NCBI GenBank assembly: GCA_965227935.1
Contig: CBDDGS010000019.1
Location: forward strand, 1,302,001-1,366,000
Reading direction: 5' to 3'
Length of the DNA: 64,000 bases
From: JAWPMT01 sp965227935
Lineage (GTDB): Bacteria; Bacteroidota; Bacteroidia; Cytophagales; Cyclobacteriaceae
Under the pieces are notes generated by a model. It had not been told where the DNA came from. It made no database searches and saw only the letters and a program-made list of their open reading frames with translations. The translations under genes and the position numbers were made by a program. Of this stretch, positions 10,601 through 16,440 are shown in pieces (position 1 is the first letter of the stretch; each line of letters starts with the position of its first letter).

Positions 10601-13009
10601 TTTGGGATGGAGCTCAACTACTTCGATACAGACGAAGAGCACCAGGCCTACAATGGCAATATTGGGAGACTGGCGTGGCGATCAGTAGGTGGTCGCGAGC
10701 AGGGTAGCCAGAAGTACCTCTACAAGTACGACGCAGCCAGCAGGATCAAAAACGCCTACTACTACAACAACGATGATCCGGGGATGAACAACCTCTATCA
10801 GGTGGCCGGTCTCGTCGTGGAGGGTGTAGACCAGGGCATTGCGTATGATGCCAATGGAAACATTGAGGCCCTACGACGCCGGGGACCTGACCCGACGACG
10901 GGCAACCGCGTATACCTGGATGATCTTACCTATGGCTATGATGGCAACCGGCTGGACAACGTGGCTGACGCCAGGGGAGACGACCTTTTCGGTGAGCAAT
11001 ACTCGGACGGTGCCAACGCCGGTGAGTACCAGTACGATGACAATGGCAACATGATCGTGGACGCCAACAAGGGCTTGGAAGTGACCTACAATCACCTTAA
11101 TTTACCCGAGATGGTAACGTTTACCCACGAGGCCGGTAAATACGTGAAGTACACCTACGATGCGGCAGGTGTAAAACTGAGGAAGGAATCCGTCTCTGAC
11201 GAGGCCTCGGAAGTGGTGGATTATGTGGGTGGCATACACTACAAAAATGGCGCGCTGGAGTTCATGCAGCATGCCGAAGGTCGCACGGTGAAAGAATCCG
11301 AAGGCTTCTTTTATGAGTACAACCTCACCGACCACCTGGGCAACGTACGGGTGGTAGTGGCAGAGCCAGAGGTGATCGAATACCTGGCTACGATGGAGAC
11401 GGAGAATGCCGAATACGACGAGGGCGTTTTCGCCAATGTCGCTGCGACGCGATGGCCGGGCGCCAATCATACGCCGAATGGCAATGAATCTTCAAGGGTG
11501 AGCAATAGGCAACCGATCGGCCCATGGACAACCCTGAACGTGGCAGCTGGCGATACTGTGGATATATCAGTGTTTGCCTATTACGAACCCGGTACTCCGA
11601 CAGCGGACCCGGCGGCTTTGGCAGCGGGATTGGCTGCGGCAGCCAGTGCGATCAATGCACCCAGTACCAGTTTGGAGGGAATATCACAGTCACAGCTCAG
11701 CTTTGAGCAGGCCGTGGGCACTGGCGTAGTCATCGGAGAGGCCAATGGTGAGGTGCCGCAGGGATATCTCAACTACCTTTTGTTCGACGAGGACATGAAT
11801 CTTGAGGTTGGTGGATTTGTGCAGGTATCCGAATCCGCTTCGGGAGCCTTGGAGGAGCTTTCGATTTCCTCGATCATCCCCAGGACTGCCGGCAAGCTAT
11901 ATGTCTACGTCAGCAACCAAACGGACACGACGAACTTCGAGAATTTCGTCCATTTCGATGATCTGCATATCACCCACAAGACCAACGGCGTAAAGCAGGT
12001 GCAAGACTACTATCCCTTTGGCCTCACCTTTAATGAATGGACAAGGGCCCCGGAGAACCTGTATAAGTACAACAATGTTGAGAAGGACAACACGACAGGA
12101 AACTACGAAACGTTGTTCAGAGGTTATGATCCATCTCTTGGCAAGTTTACGCAGGTAGACCCCCTGACAAGCTTCATTCCATCACTTAGCGCCTACCACT
12201 TTGGATTCAATAATCCAATCTTTTTTAACGATCCACTTGGATTGATGGGGAATTGTCCAACGTGTCCTAGATCTTCAATGAAGGACAAGGCGGATGAGTT
12301 TATGCATAACTCAATGATGACTGGAGATGGCAATGTTGCTTCTGAAGATATATATACGGTTGACAGTGAGGGTAATAAGATTTTGAATTCTGACATTGCC
12401 GGTACGTTTACCTTAAGCCCTTATGGAACCCGGACGTATTCTCAGGAAAGATTAGTGAAAGACGAAGTAGAGGGATATCATCTAATTTCTCAGAATGGGG
12501 GAATGACTGACTTCACAAGGTCAAATTGGGCTCTAACAATTGGTGGAGGTATCTATGGGGCCATGGAAGGAGCCACTGCTGGTAAGGGCCATTGGCTCGG
12601 CAAGAATGGCAAATACTACACTAATATGACTGGTAAGGGTCCAAATCAATGGACTGGCAGTAGAGCAGCTGCCCTCAAATCGGCAAATACCTATAGGTTA
12701 GCGGGTCGTGGTGTAATTGTGGTATCTGCTGGCATAGGCATCTATTCCACCATCGAAGGATATCAAATGGATGGGGGAGAGTTTGGTTACAACGCCCAGA
12801 AAGCTGCTGCAACGAGTACGGGGGGTATTGTTGGAGGAATCGCAGGAGCGAAGATAGGTGCGGGTATCGGAGCAGGTATAGGCGTATGGTTTGGCGGCGT
12901 CGGAGCGGTTCCGGGTGCAGTGATCGGAGGGTTTATCGGAGGGATTGCGGGAAGCTTTACAGGGAGTTATGCGGGAGAAGCTGCTGTAAATTACTACCAC
13001 GATCGCTAA
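4658..13009 (+). CDS. Giant RHS polymorphic toxin, glycine-zipper C-terminal tip
   Basis: About 2,783 residues from the ATG at 4658, chosen because it puts a typical n-region just before the signal peptide (IIGTCLLLLMLPFELWAQ). The frame stays open to an ATG at 4532, inside the previous gene. Order: signal peptide; a PKD-like module; eleven ~94-residue repeats (5027-8142); a DUF6443-type module (DVKDPYQVQQSITYFDGLGR, nt ~8780); a long YD-repeat region; the RHS core (DHLGNVRVV, nt ~11330; GYDPSLGKFTQVDP and FNNPIFFNDPLGLMG, nt 12120-12250). After the core come ~250 variable residues, AT-richer than the rest, ending in a glycine zipper (GGIVGGIAGAKIGAGIGAG and similar). In RHS proteins this position holds the toxin, so a membrane-active tip is inferred. 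A membrane protein follows 21 bases downstream and fits an immunity role. Confidence 0.85.
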   Translation: MSPKLNLRRSPEPERSGDFLGRRRHRWIIGTCLLLLMLPFELWAQSITGSTSVIAGVQAEYSVNYTGVRVSWDAGTGGTVHDTWVSNGKNYSKVSWSTPGSKTLEFKQSGSVIASLSVTAAAPALYPGSISGSQAVCESGDPSQLSSTQDASGGLGTRQYQWQQKTSRTSYSNISGATSAAYNPPTLSTTTTFRRRVQDDYSTEYTDEVVVTVYHVIGGSISGTETICYNGNPDKITNSQNAAGGDGSYAYHWEVSTDNVNWSVISGATNATYNPGNLTTTTSYKRGATSANCDIAYSNTVTKTVLPAINPGEINSQDAICYETDPAKITNKTSPSGGTGVYTYQWQRYVNNTWTDISGATGLEYDPSLDLTADRYYRRVVTSENCGSANTPPVLIEVAPALQGGTISDDQTICFGTIPSKLLNEGGASGGNGAIAYQWEYSTATVAWTEIEGATAKGYSPGELFQTTSFRRMAYSESCGSVASNTVEVTVRGKLGPGTITGDQTICHGGDPATITAGQAPVGGDNENYDYSWQFSTDGNSWTDIEIEGPVVPNWYNPPAGLTETTMYRRGVESADCEVRYTTPVTVTVSDELTPGEIAGVQEICDGTDAGMLSSVSLPQGGEGPSSYQYTWQVSPNNADWEDVAGAGETLDPTDVLYADRWYRRMVTSGACGTAATSSVKVTVADPVDGGAISEAQTICFGAIPERLVNAGGATGGIGAFTYQWESSTDNINWSEISGEVGKGFSPGELFQTTYFRRRADSESCESDESNVIEITVLGKLGPGTISGDQTICYEGDPAIITAGQAPVGGDDVNYDYSWQYSTDLTTWTDIVIEEPVTPNWYNPPAGLTQTTYYRRGVISGGCAIRYTAPVTVTVLDELTPGAIGGVQTICDATDAGLISSVSLPQGGEGPSSYQYTWQVSPNDTDWEVVAGSEESLDPPDILYADRWYRRVVTSGSCGTAETNSVKVTVADPVEGGSISDAQTICFGSVPERLLNTEGGSGGIGPITYQWEFSVDNVNWEAIAGEVGKGYSPDTLYQTTWFRRRADSEQCESDESNEIKITVYGKLIPGTISGDQLIEWNSTPEALIGTEATGSAGEPRYQWQESADGESWTDITGSTGTHHYFAEPLKSSMYYRRYAYTDLCPPTTLRVTNEVFVEVDALVLTFNGPLASDDYSHGGTIDISWSANATELGGYSLKLVKGFEATSQDAYTSDYEERIPTTPHSLSSTMPPGGDYQVLIEVDQMRFLSEEFVVRDPVDHALVQPVEVERLMPGQSGQLAWTNHYDYPYAYKVQLESQSGERVTLASQLSGGSVGTTTESTWEAPRVDPGIYQLIVSEENGWIINSAEVEILPERNYVKAYIARQPLQGTITDVKDPYQVQQSITYFDGLGRPVQSVGIEASPAPATDLVTPITYDSYGRQNINYLPFAETTSDGQFHEDAIVAQAGYYEQAYPGDGNAAFSQTVFESSPLNRVLSQAAPGQAWKVGSGHTVDSRYEVNGENEVRMLTVVDDHISVNSGYYTVGKLYKNAVLDENNGAAEGETIEYSNISGQVVMKKVKLSEATDGSKTYAQTYYLYDEYDNLRHVVQPEGIRKIEAGEDNMTWDSLASEGFQSRWMFSYEYDHRQRMIAKHVPGALWTRMVYDDQDRLVLTQDGMMRSQPSPPDHYEILTDDHEANGVQTTSAHYFIETPGSMTFTEGFEVDGATVQDFEVTTEAQLETEFFGNNWQFTKYDHLNRPVLTGIAVIEKESSIEDELARHYEGAGSSTTEDYTGDGPLEGYTDAAFPSVNPDELLTVTYYDNYDFYDAAAFGQSLESLKHPDATDRVRGLVTGTKTRVLDTDQWITTITFYDDRNRVLKTVASNYLDDQELDGKDIVENEYRNKVSPLVVQTVRTHTDGNGGSVTIADEFTYDHGDRVLTQTQRIDGANPTVIASNSYDSLGQLITKDIGDGLQSVDYQYNIRGWLRSINGGFEDFDDATDKFGMELNYFDTDEEHQAYNGNIGRLAWRSVGGREQGSQKYLYKYDAASRIKNAYYYNNDDPGMNNLYQVAGLVVEGVDQGIAYDANGNIEALRRRGPDPTTGNRVYLDDLTYGYDGNRLDNVADARGDDLFGEQYSDGANAGEYQYDDNGNMIVDANKGLEVTYNHLNLPEMVTFTHEAGKYVKYTYDAAGVKLRKESVSDEASEVVDYVGGIHYKNGALEFMQHAEGRTVKESEGFFYEYNLTDHLGNVRVVVAEPEVIEYLATMETENAEYDEGVFANVAATRWPGANHTPNGNESSRVSNRQPIGPWTTLNVAAGDTVDISVFAYYEPGTPTADPAALAAGLAAAASAINAPSTSLEGISQSQLSFEQAVGTGVVIGEANGEVPQGYLNYLLFDEDMNLEVGGFVQVSESASGALEELSISSIIPRTAGKLYVYVSNQTDTTNFENFVHFDDLHITHKTNGVKQVQDYYPFGLTFNEWTRAPENLYKYNNVEKDNTTGNYETLFRGYDPSLGKFTQVDPLTSFIPSLSAYHFGFNNPIFFNDPLGLMGNCPTCPRSSMKDKADEFMHNSMMTGDGNVASEDIYTVDSEGNKILNSDIAGTFTLSPYGTRTYSQERLVKDEVEGYHLISQNGGMTDFTRSNWALTIGGGIYGAMEGATAGKGHWLGKNGKYYTNMTGKGPNQWTGSRAAALKSANTYRLAGRGVIVVSAGIGIYSTIEGYQMDGGEFGYNAQKAAATSTGGIVGGIAGAKIGAGIGAGIGVWFGGVGAVPGAVIGGFIGGIAGSFTGSYAGEAAVNYYHDR
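5027..8142 (+). repeat. Eleven ~94-residue ectodomain repeats with a three-unit super-repeat
   Basis: Within the giant RHS gene, eleven units of 92-98 codons each start with a G-x-I-S/T-G-x-Q-x-I-C pattern, carry a central YQW and end with a T-x-x-YRR strand, two Cys per unit in most. Units 4, 7 and 10 resemble each other most, as do 5 with 8 and 6 with 9. This gives a higher-order period of ~858 bases (286 codons), visible at starts near 5860, 6718 and 7577. The pattern implies duplication of a three-unit block. Unit 11 is divergent and lacks the first Cys. They probably form an immunoglobulin-like stalk. Confidence 0.8.
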
Positions 13010-13030
13010 CGTTTGAATCACTTTGCTATA

Positions 13031-13549
13031 ATGGAAAGAGTCAGATCTTTATTCAATATCATCCACTATTGCCTTTATAGATTTGACAACAGGCTTCATT
13101 TGTTGTCAAATAAGCTGAACCCAGCTCTGCTTATTGGTAAGATTCCGATCTTCAAGAAGAAGTTCGAAGAACAAGGGATTACGCAGGAGGAAGCTGTGAA
13201 CAAAGCATGGAGCGACAAGCGCTACGGGTTAGGTATTATGCTATCTGGAGGCATACTGACAATAACAGTTTTCTTCCTGATTTGGGGGCTCTTACTCCCT
13301 TTGAATAGCTTCTTTGCAAACCCTATTCCTTTTTCTTGGATGCCGTTTGTTATTTGTTTGAGTCTTGCCTATCTAATTTGCCACGTGCTGGTGTTTCATA
13401 AAGATCAATATCTTCGATATTTCAGCCATTATGACAATTGGCCAAAACAAACCAGGTGGAAATACGGCTTTATATCAATTTTGATAGTTGGCCTTGCATT
13501 TGCTCTGTTTATTAACAGTTTTTCGTTTCTACCGAAACCCCCTCGCTAG
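13031..13549 (+). CDS. Three-helix membrane protein, putative immunity protein
   Basis: A 172-residue protein from the ATG at 13031, 21 bases after the RHS stop; a TTG at 13013 would add six residues. It has a basic, amphipathic N-terminal third and then three hydrophobic segments (LGIMLSGGILTITVFFLIWG; a long stretch around WMPFVICLSLAYLICHVLVF; FISILIVGLAFALFI). I do not recognise a family. Its place directly after an RHS toxin tip, its low GC matching that tip, and its membrane nature match the known pairing of membrane-active toxins with inner-membrane immunity proteins. The immunity role is inferred from context only. A terminator follows. Confidence 0.6.
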   Translation: MERVRSLFNIIHYCLYRFDNRLHLLSNKLNPALLIGKIPIFKKKFEEQGITQEEAVNKAWSDKRYGLGIMLSGGILTITVFFLIWGLLLPLNSFFANPIPFSWMPFVICLSLAYLICHVLVFHKDQYLRYFSHYDNWPKQTRWKYGFISILIVGLAFALFINSFSFLPKPPR

Positions 13550-13600
13550 CGCAAGCGTGTCGCTTGTGCCTTCGCTTGCGCAAGCGTGTCGCTTGTGCCT
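13549..13600. repeat. Two tandem 23-bp hairpin repeats
   Basis: Two identical 23-base copies (13549-13571 and 13578-13600), 29 bases apart, each a hairpin: arms GCGCAAGCG and CGCTTGTGC (one mismatch) around TGT. They begin on the last base of the immunity-gene stop. REP-like hairpins of this size are typical neighbours of RAYT elements, though no RAYT with these ends is in the window. Confidence 0.6.
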
Positions 13601-13612
13601 GAAGAAATGAAG

Positions 13613-13637
13613 CCCTCGCAGTGATGTGAGGGTTTTT
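13613..13637 (+). terminator. Rho-independent terminator after the immunity gene
   Basis: An eight-base stem (CCCTCGCA pairing with TGTGAGGG, one G-T pair), loop GTGA, then TTTTT. It closes the plus-strand RHS/immunity transcript and sits exactly between this unit and the converging regulator gene. Confidence 0.75.
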
Positions 13638-13967
13638 CTATGAATAGGCCTGTTTGGCTTTGAAGTCACGCAGAAGAGCATCTACAACCATCAGGATTTG
13701 CTTCTTTCCTTCCTCAGGTAGCTTGGCGATCTCGCTAAGTCTTTGAAGCGTTGATTGGTCTATCTCGACATCTGTTTTGCCGACCAGGAAGTCGATGGAA
13801 ACACCAAGTGCATCGGCGATCTTGATGACCACTTCGATAGAGGGCTTTACCTCGTCACGTTCATATCGCCCGATCAGATCACCGGAAGTTCCAGCCTTTT
13901 TGCCTAGCTCGTTCTGAGCGAGCTTTTGCCCTTTGCGGATAGATGCGATATGCTGTCCTAATGTCAT
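13638..13967 (-). CDS. XRE-family helix-turn-helix transcriptional regulator
   Basis: A 109-residue protein. Residues ~3-58 form an XRE/Cro HTH: GQHIASIRKGQKLAQNELGK, then TSGDLIGRYERDEVKPS and IADALGVSIDFLVG. The C-terminal ~45 residues (LSEIAKLPEEGKKQILMVVD) are a helical tail common in small stand-alone Bacteroidota regulators. It is transcribed away from the small gene at 14113, and the inverted repeat at 14057-14094 lies between the two, so it may bind there and control both. No antitoxin or phage partner is evident. Confidence 0.85.
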   Translation of the reverse strand: MTLGQHIASIRKGQKLAQNELGKKAGTSGDLIGRYERDEVKPSIEVVIKIADALGVSIDFLVGKTDVEIDQSTLQRLSEIAKLPEEGKKQILMVVDALLRDFKAKQAYS

Positions 13968-14056
13968 ATAAGTAGTCGATCTGACCTAAATAATCGATAG
14001 ATCTCAATATTAGGTGATATAAATACCATAATCAAGCAAGAAAAGTATTGTCATGT

Positions 14057-14094
14057 TCTGATATATCTGCTAGTATTGTGATAGATATATCAGA
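14057..14094. promoter_or_regulatory. 12-bp perfect inverted repeat, possible operator
   Basis: Arms TCTGATATATCT (14057-14068) and AGATATATCAGA (14083-14094) are perfect reverse complements with a 14-base spacer, in an AT-rich stretch between the divergent XRE gene and the small gene at 14113. Position and symmetry fit a repressor operator; binding by the XRE protein is a guess. Confidence 0.45.
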
Positions 14095-14112
14095 AGATAC
14101 TTTTTGAGAAAA

Positions 14113-14370
14113 ATGCACCTACCCACCCAACGCCACCTCGACACCACCAATCCAGAGCACATCCTTTACGAGCACGACATCCTGGAGATCGCAATCCTGG
14201 GCGGGATCAGGACCGATATGCTGGACAGAATGCGCGTAACGCTGAAGATCCGGGTAGAGCACCTGAGCATCCGCCATAACCTGGACTTGTACAATACGCT
14301 GCAAGTCGACAAGCTGGTGCGTATGGTGGCCGAGCGATTGGAAGTGGGTACGAGCCCAATCTGGTCGTAG
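14113..14370 (+). CDS. Short protein, probably a gene truncated by a transposon
   Basis: An 85-residue frame from the ATG at 14113 (TTG at 14104 also possible). It contains RVTLKIRVEHLSIRHNLDLY and VDKLVRMVAERLEVGT. This reminds me of the N-terminal part of large Bacteroidota mobile-element primase-like proteins, but that is memory without a search. The frame ends about ten bases after the left boundary of the inserted RAYT unit (14360), so the last residues come from the insertion and the original gene probably continued. Treat as a remnant of unknown function. Confidence 0.45.
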   Translation: MHLPTQRHLDTTNPEHILYEHDILEIAILGGIRTDMLDRMRVTLKIRVEHLSIRHNLDLYNTLQVDKLVRMVAERLEVGTSPIWS

Positions 14371-14389
14371 CTTTTAAAAAGTAGGTCCT

Positions 14390-14412
14390 AAGCTTAGGTT
14401 GTACCTAAGCTT
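14390..14412. repeat. Left REP-like hairpin of RAYT type-1 copy A
   Basis: Perfect 9-bp stem, loop TTGTA. The same hairpin is at 16468-16490 in copy B. Downstream, TATCTTTTTG resembles a Bacteroidota -7 box and may drive the transposase. Confidence 0.75.
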
Positions 14413-14448
14413 TCGTATCTTTTTGTTTTCATAACAACTAGAGTCAAC

Positions 14449-14994
14449 ATGCCGGAGGGCTATCAGATCAAGGACCAAGGTGCAACGTATTTTCTTACAT
14501 TCCAGGTCGTTGGATGGGTGGATATCTTCAGTAGAAAGGTCTATCGTGATATAGTCATTGAAAGCATGAAGTACTGCCAGGACCACAAGGCGTTGATTAT
14601 TCACGCGTACGTGATCATGACCAATCACGTCCATCTGATTGTTCGTTGCCGAAACGAGAAATTATCGGACACTGTTCGAGACATGAAACGCTTCATTGCC
14701 AATAGTATCCTGAAAGAGATTCAGGAATCAGGTCAGGAAAGTCGACAGGAGTGGATGAACATTGTGTTCGAATATCATGCAAGGTTCAATAAAAGGGTGA
14801 AGAAGAAACAGTTTTGGACACACGAGAATCATGCAGTGGAATTGGCTACGAATGAAATGCTGGATAGCAGATTGGAGTATATACATCAAAATCCGGTGAC
14901 AGCGGGATGGGTATTGAATGCCGAAGATTACCTGTATAGTAGTGCTAGGAATTATGCGGGACTTGATCATCTATTGGAGATAGACATGATATGA
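14449..14994 (+). CDS. REP-associated tyrosine transposase, type 1 (Y1/HUH), copy A
   Basis: A 181-residue IS200-like Y1 transposase of the REP-associated (RAYT) class. The HUH metal motif is TNHVHLIV (~residues 62-69). The likely catalytic Tyr is in RLEYIHQNPV near residue 145, followed by the family's tail (AGWVLN, then YLYSSARNYAG). RAYTs nick single-stranded DNA at REP hairpins, which flank this gene on both sides. The frame is intact with all motifs, so it may be active. It differs from copy B at only three residues (Q/K near position 44; T/R and L/M in the tail). Confidence 0.9.
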   Translation: MPEGYQIKDQGATYFLTFQVVGWVDIFSRKVYRDIVIESMKYCQDHKALIIHAYVIMTNHVHLIVRCRNEKLSDTVRDMKRFIANSILKEIQESGQESRQEWMNIVFEYHARFNKRVKKKQFWTHENHAVELATNEMLDSRLEYIHQNPVTAGWVLNAEDYLYSSARNYAGLDHLLEIDMI

Positions 14995-14995
14995 G

Positions 14996-15016
14996 AGCGT
15001 AGGTGCAACCTACGCT
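14996..15016. repeat. Right REP-like hairpin of RAYT type-1 copy A
   Basis: Perfect 8-bp stem (AGCGTAGG / CCTACGCT) with loop TGCAA, beginning one base after the transposase stop. Its reverse complement resembles the left hairpin. The copy-B equivalent is 17074-17094. Confidence 0.75.
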
Positions 15017-15023
15017 TAGACGA

Positions 15024-15062
15024 GGTGGCAAGGGATTGTTGCCGATTCATTTCATTGAATAG
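15024..15062 (+). pseudogene. Last 12 codons of a lost RAYT type-2 copy
   Basis: Encodes GGKGLLPIHFIE and a stop, identical to the end of the intact type-2 transposase at 18762-19313. It is joined directly to the right end of type-1 copy A. The rest of this type-2 gene is gone, so copy A probably inserted into it or recombined with it. Its REP end (15061-15085) remains. Confidence 0.7.
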
Positions 15063-15085
15063 CACGGAAGTAACTTCCGCACTAG
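15061..15085. repeat. Type-2 REP (right-end orientation)
   Basis: 25-base near-palindrome with core CGGAAGTAACTTCCG, flanked by AGCA and CACTAG. It is one of six copies in 15.0-19.4 kb, and marks the right end of the lost type-2 copy just before toxin-antitoxin pair 1. Confidence 0.8.
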
Positions 15086-15171
15086 AAACGTATTTGCAGT
15101 ACAAAATGGAGGGTTTGAAGGAGAAAGTTGACCGGTTTCAGTCGCTCCAATGAATAGATTCGCGTGAGAAA

Positions 15172-15184
15172 TCGTTATTTTGTA
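15172..15184 (+). promoter_or_regulatory. Shared promoter-like motif before TA pair 1
   Basis: TCGTTATTTTGTA occurs before all three antitoxin genes in this array (also 17240-17252 and 19363-19375) although the genes themselves differ. TTATTTTG matches the Bacteroidota -7 consensus TAnnTTTG at seven of eight positions. Here it ends only two bases before the ATG, which would make the message nearly leaderless. Confidence 0.4.
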
Positions 15185-15186
15185 GT

Positions 15187-15417
15187 ATGGATTTACAAAC
15201 TAAGAAGCTTCATTTCATCGAGGAGATATTGGCAATTCAGAACGAAGAAGTCATCGACAAGTTGGAATTGGTCTTAAGAGAGGAGAGAAGTTTGGATCCG
15301 GTTCTGAAGGATAAACTCACGTCCAGGGCCTTGAAAGCGGAGCGAGATATTGCTGAGGGCCGAACAATGACTCGTGATGAGCTTGAGCAAAAATTGAATG
15401 CTCGACTCGGGCTATGA
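15187..15417 (+). CDS. Antitoxin of TA pair 1 (ParD/RelB-like)
   Basis: A 76-residue, highly charged helical protein ending KAERDIAEGRTMTRDELEQK. The D-I-x-E-G-x-x-x-x-x-x-E-L pattern is typical of the small antitoxins that precede RelE/ParE toxins in Bacteroidota. It overlaps the toxin start by ATGA (15414-15417), the usual coupling. The partner toxin is frameshifted, so this may now be an orphan antitoxin. Confidence 0.7.
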   Translation: MDLQTKKLHFIEEILAIQNEEVIDKLELVLREERSLDPVLKDKLTSRALKAERDIAEGRTMTRDELEQKLNARLGL

Positions 15418-15714
15418 AGGTCATATATACTGACCAAAGCTACGAGAGTCTTGATGAATTAACAGATTTCTTGATGAACGAGTTGGGTTGGTCGTTGGAA
15501 AAGCTTCTTGATAACAAGATTGCTTGACAAGGCGGATAGTCTCGATGTGAGCTATGATCACTATCAGATGGAAGTACATCTTGAGCATTTGGGTAAAGGC
15601 CATCGCAGAGCCTTAGAGGGTTTTGTGAAGATCATTTATCGAATAGAGGGTGAAGGTGTATTCGTCACCGATTTCTTTGACACGAGGCAGGATCCGGCCA
15701 AAATGAAAGGGTAG
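15414..15714 (+). pseudogene. ParE/RelE-type toxin, frameshifted
   Basis: The first frame encodes MKVIYTDQSYESLDELTDFL and stops at 15525-15527. The second half continues in the next frame from about 15508 (ITRLLDKADSLDVSYDHYQM, then VHLEHLGKGHRRALEGFVKI, VTDFFDTRQDPAKMKG), a standard C-terminus of this ParE subfamily. Together they make one ~100-residue toxin with a single shift near 15500-15510. It is not closely similar to the toxins of pairs 2 and 3. Inactivated by frameshift unless the shift is a sequencing error. Confidence 0.75.
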
Positions 15715-15807
15715 TTTTTGCCGCTTCGTGTCATCCACCGTCGTTGAGCTCCTCGTCAGCTCGCATTCGCAAGGAGTGCCTCCTCCCAGGCAAGCAGTTC
15801 ACCCCCA

Positions 15808-15833
15808 CTAGCGCGGAAGTTAACTTCCGTGCT
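15808..15833. repeat. Type-2 REP (left-end orientation), copy 1
   Basis: Core CGGAAGTTAACTTCCG (one extra A compared with the other copies), preceded by CTAGCG. It marks the left end of type-2 copy 1. The 93 bases before it (15715-15807) share a tail with the sequences after pairs 2 and 3 (AGCTCGCATTCGCAA; AAGCAGTTCACCC). Confidence 0.75.
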
Positions 15834-15955
15834 CTATGCTCGAAGTTGAGACCTCTTCTTTGCTCATGGTTGAGACCGTGCTCTCTGCCAAGTTAAGTTC
15901 TTTGCCAGTTTGCTCGCCAGGAAGTCCCTTCCTCCCCAGCCCATATCTTTGAACT

Positions 15956-16440
15956 GTGAGTGAAAAGTATAAGATCAGAGATCAGGAGGGGTTGTACTTC
16001 GTGACATTTGCAGTAGTTGAGTGGATCGATATTTTTACTCGATCAGCTTACAGCGATTTGCTTGTACAGAGTCTGGGGCATTGTCAACGGGAGAAGGGCC
16101 TGGAGGTGTATGCCTGGTGTATCCTGCATAACCATGTCCATCTGATTGTAGGGCGAAAAGGAGAACAGCGTTTGGAAGACATCATTCGGGATTTCAAGAA
16201 AATATACTTCAGTGCATATTGTGAGGGCGATAGAGCAGAATAGCGAAGAGAGTCGAAAGCAATGGCTTTTGTGGATGTTTAAGAAGCTGGCGGAAAAGAG
16301 CGAGAAGCACCAGAAGTATTGCTTTTGGCAGAATGAATATCATCCCATAGAGTTGTCCGATAACCAGATGATGCAGCAGAAACTGGATTACATTCATGAG
16401 AACCCGGTAGAGGCTGGATATGTCCTGCAGCCCCCAGTCT
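15956..16440 (+). pseudogene. RAYT type-2 copy 1, frameshifted and interrupted
   Basis: Starts GTG like the intact copy (SEKYKIRDQEGLYFVTF) and retains HNHVHLIVG. One extra A near 16200 (AAGAAAATA instead of AAGAAATA) shifts the frame; the C-terminal half continues from ~16212 in the next frame (HIVRAIEQNSEESRKQWLLW through LDYIHENPVEAGYVLQP). The gene is cut at ~16438 by type-1 copy B and its 3' end resumes at 17104. Non-functional on three counts, but the REP ends remain and could still be used in trans. Confidence 0.8.

Larger units (their letters stand above)
14360..15025 (+). mobile_element. RAYT type-1 unit, copy A
   Basis: A 666-base block repeated at 16438-17103 with only a handful of differences. 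It carries one transposase gene between two hairpins. The left hairpin (14390-14412) has arms AAGCTTAGG and CCTAAGCTT around TTGTA. The right one (14996-15016) has arms AGCGTAGG and CCTACGCT around TGCAA. Read in opposite directions the two hairpins resemble each other, as in a REP doublet. Flanks differ between copies, which fixes the boundaries. To its right lies the last piece of a type-2 element; to its left, the truncated gene at 14113. Confidence 0.75.
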
